From: Lactonifactor longoviformis DSM 17459
GTDB lineage: Bacteria; Bacillota; Clostridia; Lachnospirales; Lachnospiraceae
NCBI RefSeq assembly: GCF_900129135.1
Contig: NZ_FQVI01000009.1
Location: 94,234 to 158,233 of the forward strand
Length of the DNA stretch: 64,000 bases
Direction: 5' to 3'
Shown in pieces: positions 8,466-17,036 of the stretch. The notes beneath the pieces are model-generated. The model searched no databases, was not told the DNA's origin, and saw nothing but the letters and a program-made list of their open reading frames with translations. Made by a program: the position numbers and the translations under genes. Numbering within the stretch: the stretch's first letter is position 1; each line of letters begins with the position of its first letter.

Positions 8466-9291
8466 TACTCAAATGGCACTCCCACATGGGGAGCGACGTT
8501 ATGGGGAGGCCTACCAAAGCCCCTGCCATGCAATTTCAATCCACGCTCCCGCATGGGGAGTGACATAAGACGGTACAGAAATCCCAGAAGTCCCTTATAT
8601 TTCAATCCACACTCCCGCATGGGGAGTGACAAACTTACACCTCTTAGGGGGATAAAATAGATGAATTTCAATCCACACTCCCGCATGGGGAGTGACAGCC
8701 GGAGATTTCCGTATCATACAGGGCACAGAAATTTCAATCCACACTCCCGCATGGGGAGTGACTGGATGCTTTAGTCAAATGGGCGGAGGCAGTTAAGATT
8801 TCAATCCACACTCCCGCATGGGGAGTGACATGCCAGCCGGAAACGGTGCGTAAGTGGGTAGCTATTTCAATCCACACTCCCGCATGGGGAGTGACTGGGC
8901 TGGGAGTGTGCATATCCCTAGACCCGGTAGATTTCAATCCACACTCCCGCATGGGGAGTGACACTAAACTTTTACCTGGGTTTAAGGGTGGGGGAGCATT
9001 TCAATCCACACTCCCGCATGGGGAGTGACCAAAGGAAGAAAGAGCTTTCGAGGATTATTTAAATTTCAATCCACACTCCCGCATGGGGAGTGACTACCAA
9101 CAGGACAACCACAGTTTGGACAATTTAATTTCAATCCACACTCCCGCATGGGGAGTGACTGAGCTAAAGTATGTTATTAGAATGGGAATCGGAATTTCAA
9201 TCCACACTCCCGCATGGGGAGTGACTCAGCCCCCCGTGGTAGATAAAGACAAGGTAAGGATTTCAATCCACACTCCCGCATGGGGAGTGAC
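8466..9291 (-). CRISPR. Type I-C CRISPR array, 12 spacers
   Basis: Twelve well-conserved 32-bp repeats start at 8533, 8599, 8665, 8731, 8798, 8864, 8931, 8998, 9063, 9128, 9194 and 9260, plus a degenerate terminal copy at 8466-8497. On the transcribed (minus) strand the repeat begins GTCACTCCCCATGCGGGAGT and ends GTGGATTGAAAT, the type I-C repeat pattern with an internal palindromic stem (ACTCCCC/GGGAGT). Spacers are 33-35 bp and all different. The 8533 repeat has one substitution and the distal copy at 8466 has about nine, as expected for the oldest end. Repeat uniformity near cas2 fits a leader on that side. Confidence 0.98.
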
Positions 9292-9461
9292 TGCAAAAGT
9301 GCACAAAACATCAGTATTCACAACAAAACATATATACATTTTCTACACTTTTATCTTCTCAGCATATCATCTGCCATTCATTTTGTCTACTTTTATAATA
9401 CATTCTCTTGCTTTTTGAGGTGCGAATCCCCCGGGATTTTTATGTTCACTTTACATTCGCA
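9292..9461 (-). promoter_or_regulatory. CRISPR leader
   Basis: 170-bp AT-rich region between the cas2 stop and the first (newest) repeat. No ORF is credible. Its position between cas2 and the conserved end of the array is where the type I-C leader, with the array promoter and spacer-integration signals, is expected. Confidence 0.75.
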
Positions 9462-9752
9462 CTAAAATATTAATGTATCAACAACATCAATTCCGCGCTC
9501 CACACCCATGTGTTCAACCTTGTTTTTAAAATTATTCCCCAGATAATAAAACCGCAGGCTGTCTACATTTTCATCAATAATTTCTGATAGGATTGCTTTT
9601 AATGTAACACATTGGGTGTTATCCAAAATACATTCAAACACTGAATTTTGCCCACGAGTTCCGTAATTCATGCACTGTTTTGCTACCTTTCTTAAACGAG
9701 CCTTACCTGCATTTGTTTCTGTATTGACATCATATGTAATCAAGACAAGCAT
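9462..9752 (-). CDS. cas2: CRISPR-associated endoribonuclease/adaptation protein Cas2 (type I-C)
   Basis: 96-aa Cas2, the structural partner of Cas1 in spacer integration. It has a ferredoxin-like fold start MLVLITYDVNTET with the conserved Asp at residue 8, and the type I-C features RLRKVAKQCMNYGTRGQNSVFEC and RFYYLGNN. The length is normal. It overlaps the end of cas1 by 13 bp and is followed by the leader and array. It appears intact, unlike its neighbours. Confidence 0.96.
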   Translation of the reverse strand: MLVLITYDVNTETNAGKARLRKVAKQCMNYGTRGQNSVFECILDNTQCVTLKAILSEIIDENVDSLRFYYLGNNFKNKVEHMGVERGIDVVDTLIF

Positions 9753-10796
9753 ATAAAACCTCTCTTACTTCCAAAAAATGGTGGGTATTCATCCAAGTCT
9801 CCCCTCAAATACCTGGCAAGCAGCATTGCCTGAGTAAACGGTACCATCCCCCACTCTATCTTTTCACCAAGATATGGATGGGTAATTATATCCTTTTTCC
9901 TGTTCTGCCATTCTGTGAGCACTATTTTTCTCGTCGCATCATCCATCACAACCGCACCATCTTCTTTTTTTTGTAAATCCCTTTCCATTGACTATCTTTT
10001 TATTAATCAGGGTTAAGACGAACCGATCTGCCAGCACAGGTCGCAGTTCTTCAATTAAATCCAAAGCCAGAGAGATTCTTCCGGGTCTATCGGTATGTAT
10101 AAAACCAACATAAGGATCTAATCCCACGGTTTCCAGAGCCGATGCAGTCATTCCGGTTAATAAGGTATATACAAATGACAGCAAGGCATTCGTGTTGTCC
10201 AGAGGAGGACGTTTATTCCTCCCCTGAAATATGAAATCTTTCTTCTGCTGCAGCACCAATTGTTCAAAAACCCCAAAGTAAGTCCTGGCCGCCTCTCCTT
10301 CATAACCTCTGAGCTGATTTATATTATCACATTTTTGAATCAGGGTAAGCGACTTTTGCATTTTATCTGCTGCATGCTTCATCTTTACAGCATCTATTTG
10401 TTTACTGTGATCCCTCACGGCTCTCTCTAAGACCCACCGTGCATTATATACTTTACCCAAAATACAATTTCTTGCAACTTTCAAGCTTTCTCCTGGCAGT
10501 TGAGAGACAGCATATTGTTTCTTTCTCAATGTGACATTGTCTTTCACACCACCTGATATTCTGGCAAGAAACTTCCCCTGAGGAGTCATAAATGACAGGG
10601 AAATATTTCGCTCTGCACATCCGCCCATAAGGGCAGGGCTAACCCCTCTGTATCCAAAAGAAACGATTGCTTCCAGGTTATGTAATGGAATCCTCCCGAC
10701 CTCTGCATTTTGATCAAGTATTACTATATTTTCTCCATCTAAAGATAAATAGCTGCTTTCTGATGTTACATACAAGGTATTCAAAAGCTTTTTCAA
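9740..10796 (-). pseudogene. cas1: cas1 (type I-C), split by a frameshift in an A8 tract
   Basis: Integrase of CRISPR adaptation. It starts at TTG 10796 (LKKLLNTLYVTS in family alignment), with GGAGG 7 bases upstream, and overlaps the stop of the preceding gene (TTGA). The catalytic Glu (RGYEGEAAR), His (GFIHTDRPGR) and acidic residues (LALDLIEELRP) are all present. After LINKKIVNGKGFTKK the frame runs into a short wrong tail ending at 9939. The real C terminus (EDGAVVMDDATRK ... LLARYLRGDLDEYPPF) continues in the +1 frame to 9740. Removing one A from the run of eight at about 9966-9973 restores a normal 340-aa Cas1. This could be mutation, slippage or a base-calling error. Confidence 0.9.
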
Positions 10797-11773
10797 TCTT
10801 CGCCCTCCGCTAACGCACTCTTTATATAGCTGCTCACAGATACTGTTTTTCCCAGACGCGGTATACAAATTTCTTTTAATGAGCAGCCATTACAGGATTT
10901 TGACCATTTTACTTTTGGTGTATAGCGCCTTTCAATTAATTGATGCATTTCCAAAAATGAGTCTTTGACTTTTTCCCTGAGCGCATCATCAATCTTAACA
11001 ATTTCTCTGTGCCGCACTTCACCATAAAAGATGGCACCTTCCATAATATCCGTAGAAAACATCTCCTCCAAACACATAGTCTGAGCAGATAATTGCAGAA
11101 TATCTATCTCCGTATCTTTGGGCTTACCCTTTTTATATTCTACCGGATATACCTGATAATAGCCCTCCTTGCCAAAGAGCTGGATGCCATCTTTACTTTT
11201 TCTGAATTCTACAATGTCACATACTCCTGACACTCCCATAGTCTTTGAGTGGACCGGCATTCCTCTGCTTATAATGACATCCTTTCTTTTTTCCGGGGAA
11301 TATGTATCATGAGCTCTTTTATGGAGCAATTCTCCCTCTACCGTCCCGGGTATCTGCTCTTCATTCAGCTTTACGACATAATCACTGTATTTTCTGGGAT
11401 AAATAACGCCATCTTTTCTGTTCACTTCAACTGCATCAAATAATTTATAAGCAGGGCAGTCTCCTAATACCTTACTGTGCTTGAATACAATCAGTTCCCT
11501 TACAGACATTTTTCCTCTGGCTGCAGAGTGATCGATCTCAAACATATTTATAATTGCCTCCCAAAGAAATTCCAGATCTTCTTCCGAAAATCCTGTAACT
11601 TTTCTGGCTAGATTGGCAGATATATAGCCCTCAGCCCTATATAAAGCATACGTTACAATACTCTTGCGTCCCATTTCCGTACTTTTGTTTTCGGCGTCCT
11701 TTTCAGTGGTGATGGCAACACGGGTAATTGTAACCTCCTGGCTGATTATGGGATCCACACTTCTCGCAAACAT
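10793..11773 (-). pseudogene. Chimeric ORF: C-terminal part of Cas7c (Csd2) fused to Cas4 lacking its N terminus
   Basis: Up to about residue 160 (counting from an in-frame TTG at 11824) the sequence is the second half of type I-C Cas7: SQEVTITRVAITTEKDAENK and YRAEGYISANLA. After LNEEQIPG it becomes Cas4 from TVEGELLHKRAHD on, with the RecB-nuclease Asp203, Glu229/Lys231 (VEYKKGK) and three C-terminal Cys (311, 314, 320). The Cas4 N terminus, which normally holds the first Fe-S cysteine (FCRRQW), and the Cas7 N-terminal half are missing. The best start is ATG 11773 (326 aa), but no good ribosome binding site precedes it. cas3, cas5 and cas8c, normally upstream, are absent. It is a deletion product and probably non-functional for interference. 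Confidence 0.85.
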
Positions 11774-11822
11774 TTTTCTTGAAATAATTTGTGGGATTTG
11801 TTGATGTCTGTACTTTTGAAAC

Positions 11823-11866
11823 AAAAAAGAACGTTTACCCCTATTAGAAAATAAACGTTCTTTTTG
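11823..11866 (-). terminator. Rho-independent terminator of ppdK
   Basis: Arms AAAAGAACGTTTA and TAAACGTTCTTTT with a 14-base loop and flanking T run on the minus strand, immediately after the ppdK stop. It would also block read-through into the truncated cas remnant. Confidence 0.85.
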
Positions 11867-11877
11867 TACATTGTAAA

Positions 11878-14499
11878 TTATTTATTGTTCAAAGCCGCCT
11901 GAGCTGCTGCCAATCTAGCAATCGGCACACGGAATGGTGAACAAGATACATAGTTCAGACCAATCTTATGGCAGAATTCGATGGAGCTTGGATCTCCGCC
12001 GTGCTCACCACAGATTCCCAACTTAATGCCTGCTTTTGTAGAACGGCCTTTCTTAGCAGCCATTTCTACTAACTGTCCTACACCGTTCTGATCTAATCTT
12101 GCAAATGGATCGGACTCATAAATCTTAGCTTTGTAGTAAGCATCTAAGAATTTGCCGGCGTCATCACGGGAGAAACCGAAGGTCATCTGCGTTAAGTCGT
12201 TGGTTCCAAAGGAGAAGAATTCAGCTTCCTCCGCAATTTCATTGGCCAGTAAAGCAGCCCGGGGAATCTCAATCATAGTTCCGATGCGGTACTGGATATC
12301 AGAGCCTTTTTCATCCTTCACTTTTTCAGCGGTCTCAACAACTACATCTTTTACAAATTTTAACTCTTTCTTTTCTCCAACTAACGGAATCATAATTTCC
12401 GGAACAATCTTGAATCCTTTTTCTCTGGATACTTCGATTGCTGCTTCCATTACAGCCCTTGTCTGCATCTTAGCGATTTCAGGATAGGTTACTGCAAGAC
12501 GGCAGCCTCTGTGTCCCATCATTGGGTTGAACTCATGGAGGTCGTCACATTTTGCTTTTACTTCTTCCGGAGTTAAGCCCATATCCTTTGCTAATGCAGC
12601 GATATCTTCCGGATCTGTAGGTACAAACTCGTGAAGAGGCGGATCCAGGTAACGAACAGTCATTGGCTTGCCTTCCAGAACCTCATACATTGCTTTGAAG
12701 TCTGCTTTCTGGAAAGGAATCAGTTCATTTAAGGCTGCTTCTCTTGCTTCTACAGAATCAGAGAGGATCATTTTACGGATCTTTGGAATTCTCTCAGCGT
12801 CAAAGAACATATGCTCTGTACGGCAGAGGCCGATTCCCTGAGCACCTAATTTGATTGCATTCTTTGTATCAAGAGGAGTATCTGCATTTGCTCTTACTTT
12901 TAATGTTCTGAACTTGTCAGCCCATCTCATGATTCTGTCAAAGTTTCCGCTGATTGCAGCTTCCTCTGTCTTAATATCGCCTAAATAAATTTTACCTGTG
13001 GATCCGTCTAAAGAGATGTAGTCTCCTTCCACGATTTTCTGTCCGCCAAGCTCAAAGTATTTTGCTTCTTCGTCAATCTGGATTTCACCGCATCCGGATA
13101 CGCAGGCTGTTCCCATTCCACGGGCCACAACCGCAGCATGAGATGTCATACCGCCGCGAACTGTTAAGATACCCTCTGCTGCATGCATACCCTCGATATC
13201 TTCCGGTGAGGTCTCAAGACGAACCAGGACTACTCTTTCGCCGGCTGCTGCTGCATTTTTAGCGTCATCTGCTGTAAAGTATACTTTACCTGCTGCTGCA
13301 CCTGGAGATGCGGGAAGAGCGGAACCGATTACCTGGCCTGCTTTTAATGCGTCTGCATTGAAAGTTGGGTGCAGTAACTGATCCAGAGATTTAGCGTCAA
13401 TTCTGCAGACAGCTTCTTCTCTCGTGATCTTTCCTTCGTCTACCAGGTCACAAGCGATCTGGATCGCAGCAGGAGCTGTTCTCTTACCGTTACGTGTCTG
13501 TAAGAAGTATAATTTGCCTTCCTGGATGGTGAATTCCATATCCTGCATATCACGATAGTGATCTTCCAGTTTATGAGCGATTTTCATAAATTCATCATAA
13601 CATTCCGGCATATCTTCCTGTAATTTGGAGATTGGCTGAGGAGTACGGATACCGGCAACTACATCTTCGCCCTGTGCGTTGATTAAGTATTCACCATAGA
13701 TCCCCTTTGCGCCGGTGGATGGGTTACGTGTGAAGGCAACACCTGTACCGGAGGTTTCTCCCATGTTGCCGAATACCATTGCCTGTACATTAACGGCAGT
13801 ACCCCAGTCGCCGGGGATATCATTCATACGGCGGTATACAATGGCACGTGGGTTGTCCCAGGAACGGAATACTGCTTTTACGGCTTCCATTAATTGAACC
13901 TTGGGATCCTGCGGGAATTCATCTCCCATTTTTTCTTTATAAATTGCTTTATATTTAGCGATTACTTCTTTTAAGTCATCGGCTGTTAAATCTGTATCGA
14001 ATTTTGCGCCTTTTTCAGCTTTTACTTCGTCTAAAATTCCTTCGAAGAATGATTTGCTCATCTCCATAACAACGTCGGAGAACATCTGAATAAATCTTCT
14101 GTAGGAATCATATGCAAATCTTGGATTTCCTGTTTTCTTAGCAAAGCCCTCTACGGAAACATCGTTCAACCCTAAGTTTAAGATGGTATCCATCATGCCA
14201 GGCATAGATGCTCTTGCTCCGGAACGTACAGATACTAACAATGGATCTTCTGTGTCACCGAATTTTTTACCCTGCATTTTTTCAAGCTCTTCTAAAGCTT
14301 TGAAAATCTGGCCCTGTACTTCATCGGTGATCATTTTACCACTTTCATAATAATCAGTACAAGCTTCTGTTGTAACTGTGAAACCCTGAGGGATAGGAAG
14401 GCCTAAATTAGTCATCTCTGCCAAGTTAGCTCCTTTTCCGCCAAGAAGGTTTCTCATATCTGCGTTTCCTTCTTTAAATAAGTAAACCCATTTTGCCAT
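11878..14499 (-). CDS. ppdK: Pyruvate, phosphate dikinase
   Basis: 873-aa enzyme interconverting pyruvate + ATP + Pi with PEP + AMP + PPi. The N-terminal nucleotide-binding domain starts MAKWVYLFKEGNADMRNLLGG. The swivelling phosphohistidine domain has GGMTSHAAVVARGMG (catalytic His). The C-terminal PEP/pyruvate TIM barrel includes CGEHGGDPSS. The length matches bacterial PPDK. The ATG at 14499 has AGGAGG 9 bases upstream, and an in-frame extension to 14643 is untranslated leader. It lies directly downstream of a PPi-dependent PFK gene, and the two enzymes together suit PPi-linked glycolysis in anaerobes. Confidence 0.98.
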   Translation of the reverse strand: MAKWVYLFKEGNADMRNLLGGKGANLAEMTNLGLPIPQGFTVTTEACTDYYESGKMITDEVQGQIFKALEELEKMQGKKFGDTEDPLLVSVRSGARASMPGMMDTILNLGLNDVSVEGFAKKTGNPRFAYDSYRRFIQMFSDVVMEMSKSFFEGILDEVKAEKGAKFDTDLTADDLKEVIAKYKAIYKEKMGDEFPQDPKVQLMEAVKAVFRSWDNPRAIVYRRMNDIPGDWGTAVNVQAMVFGNMGETSGTGVAFTRNPSTGAKGIYGEYLINAQGEDVVAGIRTPQPISKLQEDMPECYDEFMKIAHKLEDHYRDMQDMEFTIQEGKLYFLQTRNGKRTAPAAIQIACDLVDEGKITREEAVCRIDAKSLDQLLHPTFNADALKAGQVIGSALPASPGAAAGKVYFTADDAKNAAAAGERVVLVRLETSPEDIEGMHAAEGILTVRGGMTSHAAVVARGMGTACVSGCGEIQIDEEAKYFELGGQKIVEGDYISLDGSTGKIYLGDIKTEEAAISGNFDRIMRWADKFRTLKVRANADTPLDTKNAIKLGAQGIGLCRTEHMFFDAERIPKIRKMILSDSVEAREAALNELIPFQKADFKAMYEVLEGKPMTVRYLDPPLHEFVPTDPEDIAALAKDMGLTPEEVKAKCDDLHEFNPMMGHRGCRLAVTYPEIAKMQTRAVMEAAIEVSREKGFKIVPEIMIPLVGEKKELKFVKDVVVETAEKVKDEKGSDIQYRIGTMIEIPRAALLANEIAEEAEFFSFGTNDLTQMTFGFSRDDAGKFLDAYYKAKIYESDPFARLDQNGVGQLVEMAAKKGRSTKAGIKLGICGEHGGDPSSIEFCHKIGLNYVSCSPFRVPIARLAAAQAALNNK

Positions 14500-14608
14500 T
14501 TGATAATTCCTCCTAAATGTAAATGTATAATTTTTGAATATTTTCCGCTGCCATGAATTCGAAAAATATTCAATAGTTACCTTGTCTACGAATAATCGCA
14601 CATAAATC

Positions 14609-14636
14609 ATTTTAACACAAGACTTTTCATAGTCAA
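14609..14636 (-). promoter_or_regulatory. ppdK promoter
   Basis: Minus-strand TTGACT (14631-14636) and TAAAAT (14609-14614), spacer 16 bp, about 110 bp upstream of the ppdK ATG. Confidence 0.6.
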
Positions 14637-14702
14637 GTGTCATTTATAAGTTTTTCCCAGTTTCATACATTTACTCAAAAGCAGCTAAAAAAGTCATAAA
14701 AT

Positions 14703-14736
14703 AAAGGGCGAAATCCACAACGGTTCTCGCCCTTTT
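14703..14736 (-). terminator. Terminator after PPi-PFK gene
   Basis: Perfect 9-bp arms AAAGGGCGA and TCGCCCTTT close to the PFK stop, followed by T-rich sequence on the minus strand. Confidence 0.85.
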
Positions 14737-14750
14737 GCCTGCATTAACTC

Positions 14751-15986
14751 TTATTTCTTCGGAAAATATAAGTGTCTTGGGATTCCATTTACCATAAACG
14801 GAGCGTAGTCTCCCTGAATCAAAGGCCTTACATAATTAAGGAAATCCTCTGTGATATAAGTGCCGTCTCTCGTTATCCATTCTCTCGGTACCAATTTCTC
14901 ATCATTGGCAATCTTATGTACATCGTAGATTCCAGTGGCGCACTGATAGGGATCATCAGATACTCTGTCTATTACGACCATCTTGCCGGTATCCCCTTCG
15001 TCTGCGGCCTTAACGGCAGCTCCTCCAACCATAAACGCTTCATTAATATCTACTCTGGAGGCAAGATGAGACGCACTTCTTTGGAGGCTGCTAAACTCCA
15101 CAGAACGAGTCTTACATCCTATTTCTGAGCTGATCAAATTGCAGAGATACGTAGCAGAACCTGTGAGCTGCTTATGTCCAAACGCATCCACATACTCGGC
15201 ATTTCCGGAAAGCTCGCTGACATACCGGCCATCTTTAAGCTTGATCCCCTCGGATACTGCGACTACAACATTATTCTTTTTCTTAATCAGATTTCTGATC
15301 TTTTCCATAAATTTATCTATATCGAATGGTATCTCTGGAAGATAGATAAGATCTGGTCCGTCACAGTCTTCACCCACAGACAAAGCAGAAGCCCCTGTAA
15401 GCCAGCCCGCATTTCTTCCCATAATTTCAATCACAGTGATGAGAACCTTCTTATAAGAAAGGCCCATTCCGTCACGAATAATTTCCTTCGTCGAAGTTCC
15501 GATATATTTAGCTGCGCTCCCATATCCTGGAGTGTGATCTGTAAGAGCGAGATCGTTATCGATCGTCTTGGGAACCCCCACAAACTTCTGTGACTGTCCT
15601 GTAATAATCGCATAGTCGGATAATTTCTTTATCGTATCCATAGAATCATTGCCGCCGATATATATGAAGCATTCAATTTCCAGGCGATTCAAAATCTCAA
15701 AAATCTTCTCATAAATAGCCTTGTCTTCATGGATTTCCGGCAGTTTATACCTGCAGGAACCAAGGTAGGCAGAGGGTGTTCTCTTTAGAAGTTCAATGTC
15801 CATATCACTCTTAATATGCTTTGATAAATCTACATATTGCTCATCCAGAAATCCCTGAATGCCGTATCTCATACCGTAAACTTTAGCTGCTCCTCTGTCA
15901 ATCGCTGTTTTATATACACCTGCCAGGCTAGAATTAATGACCGCGGTGGGTCCTCCTGATTGTCCTACAATAACGTTACCTTTCAT
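14751..15986 (-). CDS. pfp: 6-phosphofructokinase, pyrophosphate-dependent type
   Basis: 411-aa phosphofructokinase converting fructose 6-phosphate to the 1,6-bisphosphate. The donor-specificity residues are of the PPi type: GGNDS (ATP enzymes have GGDGS) and PKTIDND (ATP enzymes have PGTIDND). The N-terminal VGQSGGPTAVINSSL is the phosphate-donor loop. The ATG at 15986 is 8 bases after GGAGG and gives the family's usual start; the ORF reads further upstream without support. A strong terminator follows, separating it from the ppdK promoter. Use of PPi is inferred from motifs. Confidence 0.95.
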   Translation of the reverse strand: MKGNVIVGQSGGPTAVINSSLAGVYKTAIDRGAAKVYGMRYGIQGFLDEQYVDLSKHIKSDMDIELLKRTPSAYLGSCRYKLPEIHEDKAIYEKIFEILNRLEIECFIYIGGNDSMDTIKKLSDYAIITGQSQKFVGVPKTIDNDLALTDHTPGYGSAAKYIGTSTKEIIRDGMGLSYKKVLITVIEIMGRNAGWLTGASALSVGEDCDGPDLIYLPEIPFDIDKFMEKIRNLIKKKNNVVVAVSEGIKLKDGRYVSELSGNAEYVDAFGHKQLTGSATYLCNLISSEIGCKTRSVEFSSLQRSASHLASRVDINEAFMVGGAAVKAADEGDTGKMVVIDRVSDDPYQCATGIYDVHKIANDEKLVPREWITRDGTYITEDFLNYVRPLIQGDYAPFMVNGIPRHLYFPKK

Positions 15987-16070
15987 ATTCCGCACCTCCA
16001 TATTTTGCACAATTTCTACGCATAATTATATCAAAAATGTACAAATTATACAAGTGTATTTTGAAGAAAA

Positions 16071-16147
16071 GGGGACGTGTTCTTTCTAGAAAGAACACGT
16101 CCCAAATTCATCGAAGGGTGTCCCAATTTGAGCGACGCCTGTCCCTT
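16071..16147 (-). repeat. REP-like palindromic element, copy R1
   Basis: On the minus strand, GGGACAGG, GGGACACC and GGGACGTG boxes start at 16145, 16124 and 16103, exactly 21 bp apart. The last begins a perfect 32-bp palindrome (16072-16103, centre TTTCTAGAAA). It borders the 3' side of the RAYT transposase gene, with the palindrome on the outside. Confidence 0.9.
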
Positions 16148-16151
16148 TTAC

Positions 16152-16910
16152 CTACAAAACCTTCTCTATTTGTTTAATCAAAACATCAGTTTTTTTATCG
16201 GAAAGATGAAGCGTTTTTCTTATTTCTCTCCTGAAATTTGTTTTAAATAGTGGCATTTTTAATACCTCTTTCATTGGTATTCCAGATGCTTTTTCCTGCA
16301 AATCCGCTAAGATTTCCATAGAGATATCGACTCTGACTATATCCATATCAGATTCTACGTCATCCAGGAGTATCCTGTTCGGCTGGTTATGAAACCATAA
16401 AAATTCTTTTTGCCCCTTAAAAGTCTCCTTGTATCGTCTCTTAGCATTTTCATGTATAATATTAGAATTTGGACTGGAAAATTCTCCGAAACTGGAGAAG
16501 AGATAGGATCTTATGTCCTTTGTTAGATTTGCTTTTACTGGATTCATATGAATATATCGAAGGCAACTCCAGTAATATCTTTCATCCTCTATACTTTGGC
16601 TTTTATAACGACTCTGAAACACATAGCCGGATCTATTCTTTTTTCTATTATAATATTCCGCAAATGCAGATAAAATATAAGCCATGTATTTTGATAATTC
16701 CGCCATTTCTGCCTTTATTAAAATATGGAGATGATTGCTCATAATACAGTACGCATGTATTTCCACTGAAACTTTTTCCAGATACTTTTTAATAAGGAGT
16801 TGCATGACTTTTTTATCATTTTTGTCATGAAATATGTCTTCTTTATTTATTCCCCTCGCCATAACATGGTAAAGATCTGTAGAACTTCTTTTTCTTGCCG
16901 TTCTCGGTAT
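16152..16910 (-). CDS. REP-associated tyrosine transposase (RAYT), Y1/IS200-like
   Basis: Single-strand nuclease/transposase of the HUH Y1 superfamily. The metal-binding HUH motif is in SNHLHILI, and the helix AEYYNRKKNRSGYVFQSRYK carries the nucleophilic Tyr. The family N terminus (PRTARK...STDLYHVMARG) is encoded upstream of the first ATG (16862) and begins at an ATA codon at 16908-16910 placed 7 bases after AAGGTG. A stop precedes it, so the ancestral ATG appears mutated to ATA. From ATA it is 252 aa, from ATG 236 aa. The gene is flanked by inverted copies of a REP-like element (R1, R2), typical RAYT architecture. Activity with the altered start is uncertain. Confidence 0.88.
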   Translation of the reverse strand: MPRTARKRSSTDLYHVMARGINKEDIFHDKNDKKVMQLLIKKYLEKVSVEIHAYCIMSNHLHILIKAEMAELSKYMAYILSAFAEYYNRKKNRSGYVFQSRYKSQSIEDERYYWSCLRYIHMNPVKANLTKDIRSYLFSSFGEFSSPNSNIIHENAKRRYKETFKGQKEFLWFHNQPNRILLDDVESDMDIVRVDISMEILADLQEKASGIPMKEVLKMPLFKTNFRREIRKTLHLSDKKTDVLIKQIEKVL

Positions 16911-16950
16911 AAATATTCACCTTCTTTCAATTGGTTTTTATTATCTGCAT

Positions 16951-17028
16951 ATGGGACAGGTCTGCTTTCAAATGGGACACCCCAGATGTATTTTGGGACG
17001 TGTTCTTTTTAGAAAGAACACGTCCCCC
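16951..17028 (+). repeat. REP-like palindromic element, copy R2
   Basis: GGGACAGG, GGGACACC and GGGACGTG start at 16953, 16974 and 16995 (21 bp steps). The palindrome is 16995-17026 with one change at the centre (TTTTTAGAAA). It is in inverted orientation to R1 on the other side of the RAYT gene and ends 9 bp from the glycyl-tRNA synthetase stop, so it may double as that gene's 3' hairpin. Confidence 0.9.
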
Positions 17029-17036
17029 TCTGCACA

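Noticed and set aside
8321..9418. ORFs reading across the CRISPR repeats on both strands (periodic SLPMRECGLK or IHTPAWGVT motifs)
   Set aside because: They are translations of the 32-bp repeats, with no start signals or family similarity.
9939..9988. Programmed -1 ribosomal frameshift in cas1
   Set aside because: The needed shift is +1 (one A fewer), which does not fit a standard -1 slippery heptamer with downstream structure.
14500..14643. N-terminal extension of the PPDK ORF
   Set aside because: AGGAGG directly precedes ATG 14499 and the promoter lies inside the extension.
16800..17012. Plus-strand ORF ending FGTCSF, and similar ORFs at 18610-18816
   Set aside because: The ending is the REP palindrome in translation and the rest is antisense to the RAYT or intergenic.
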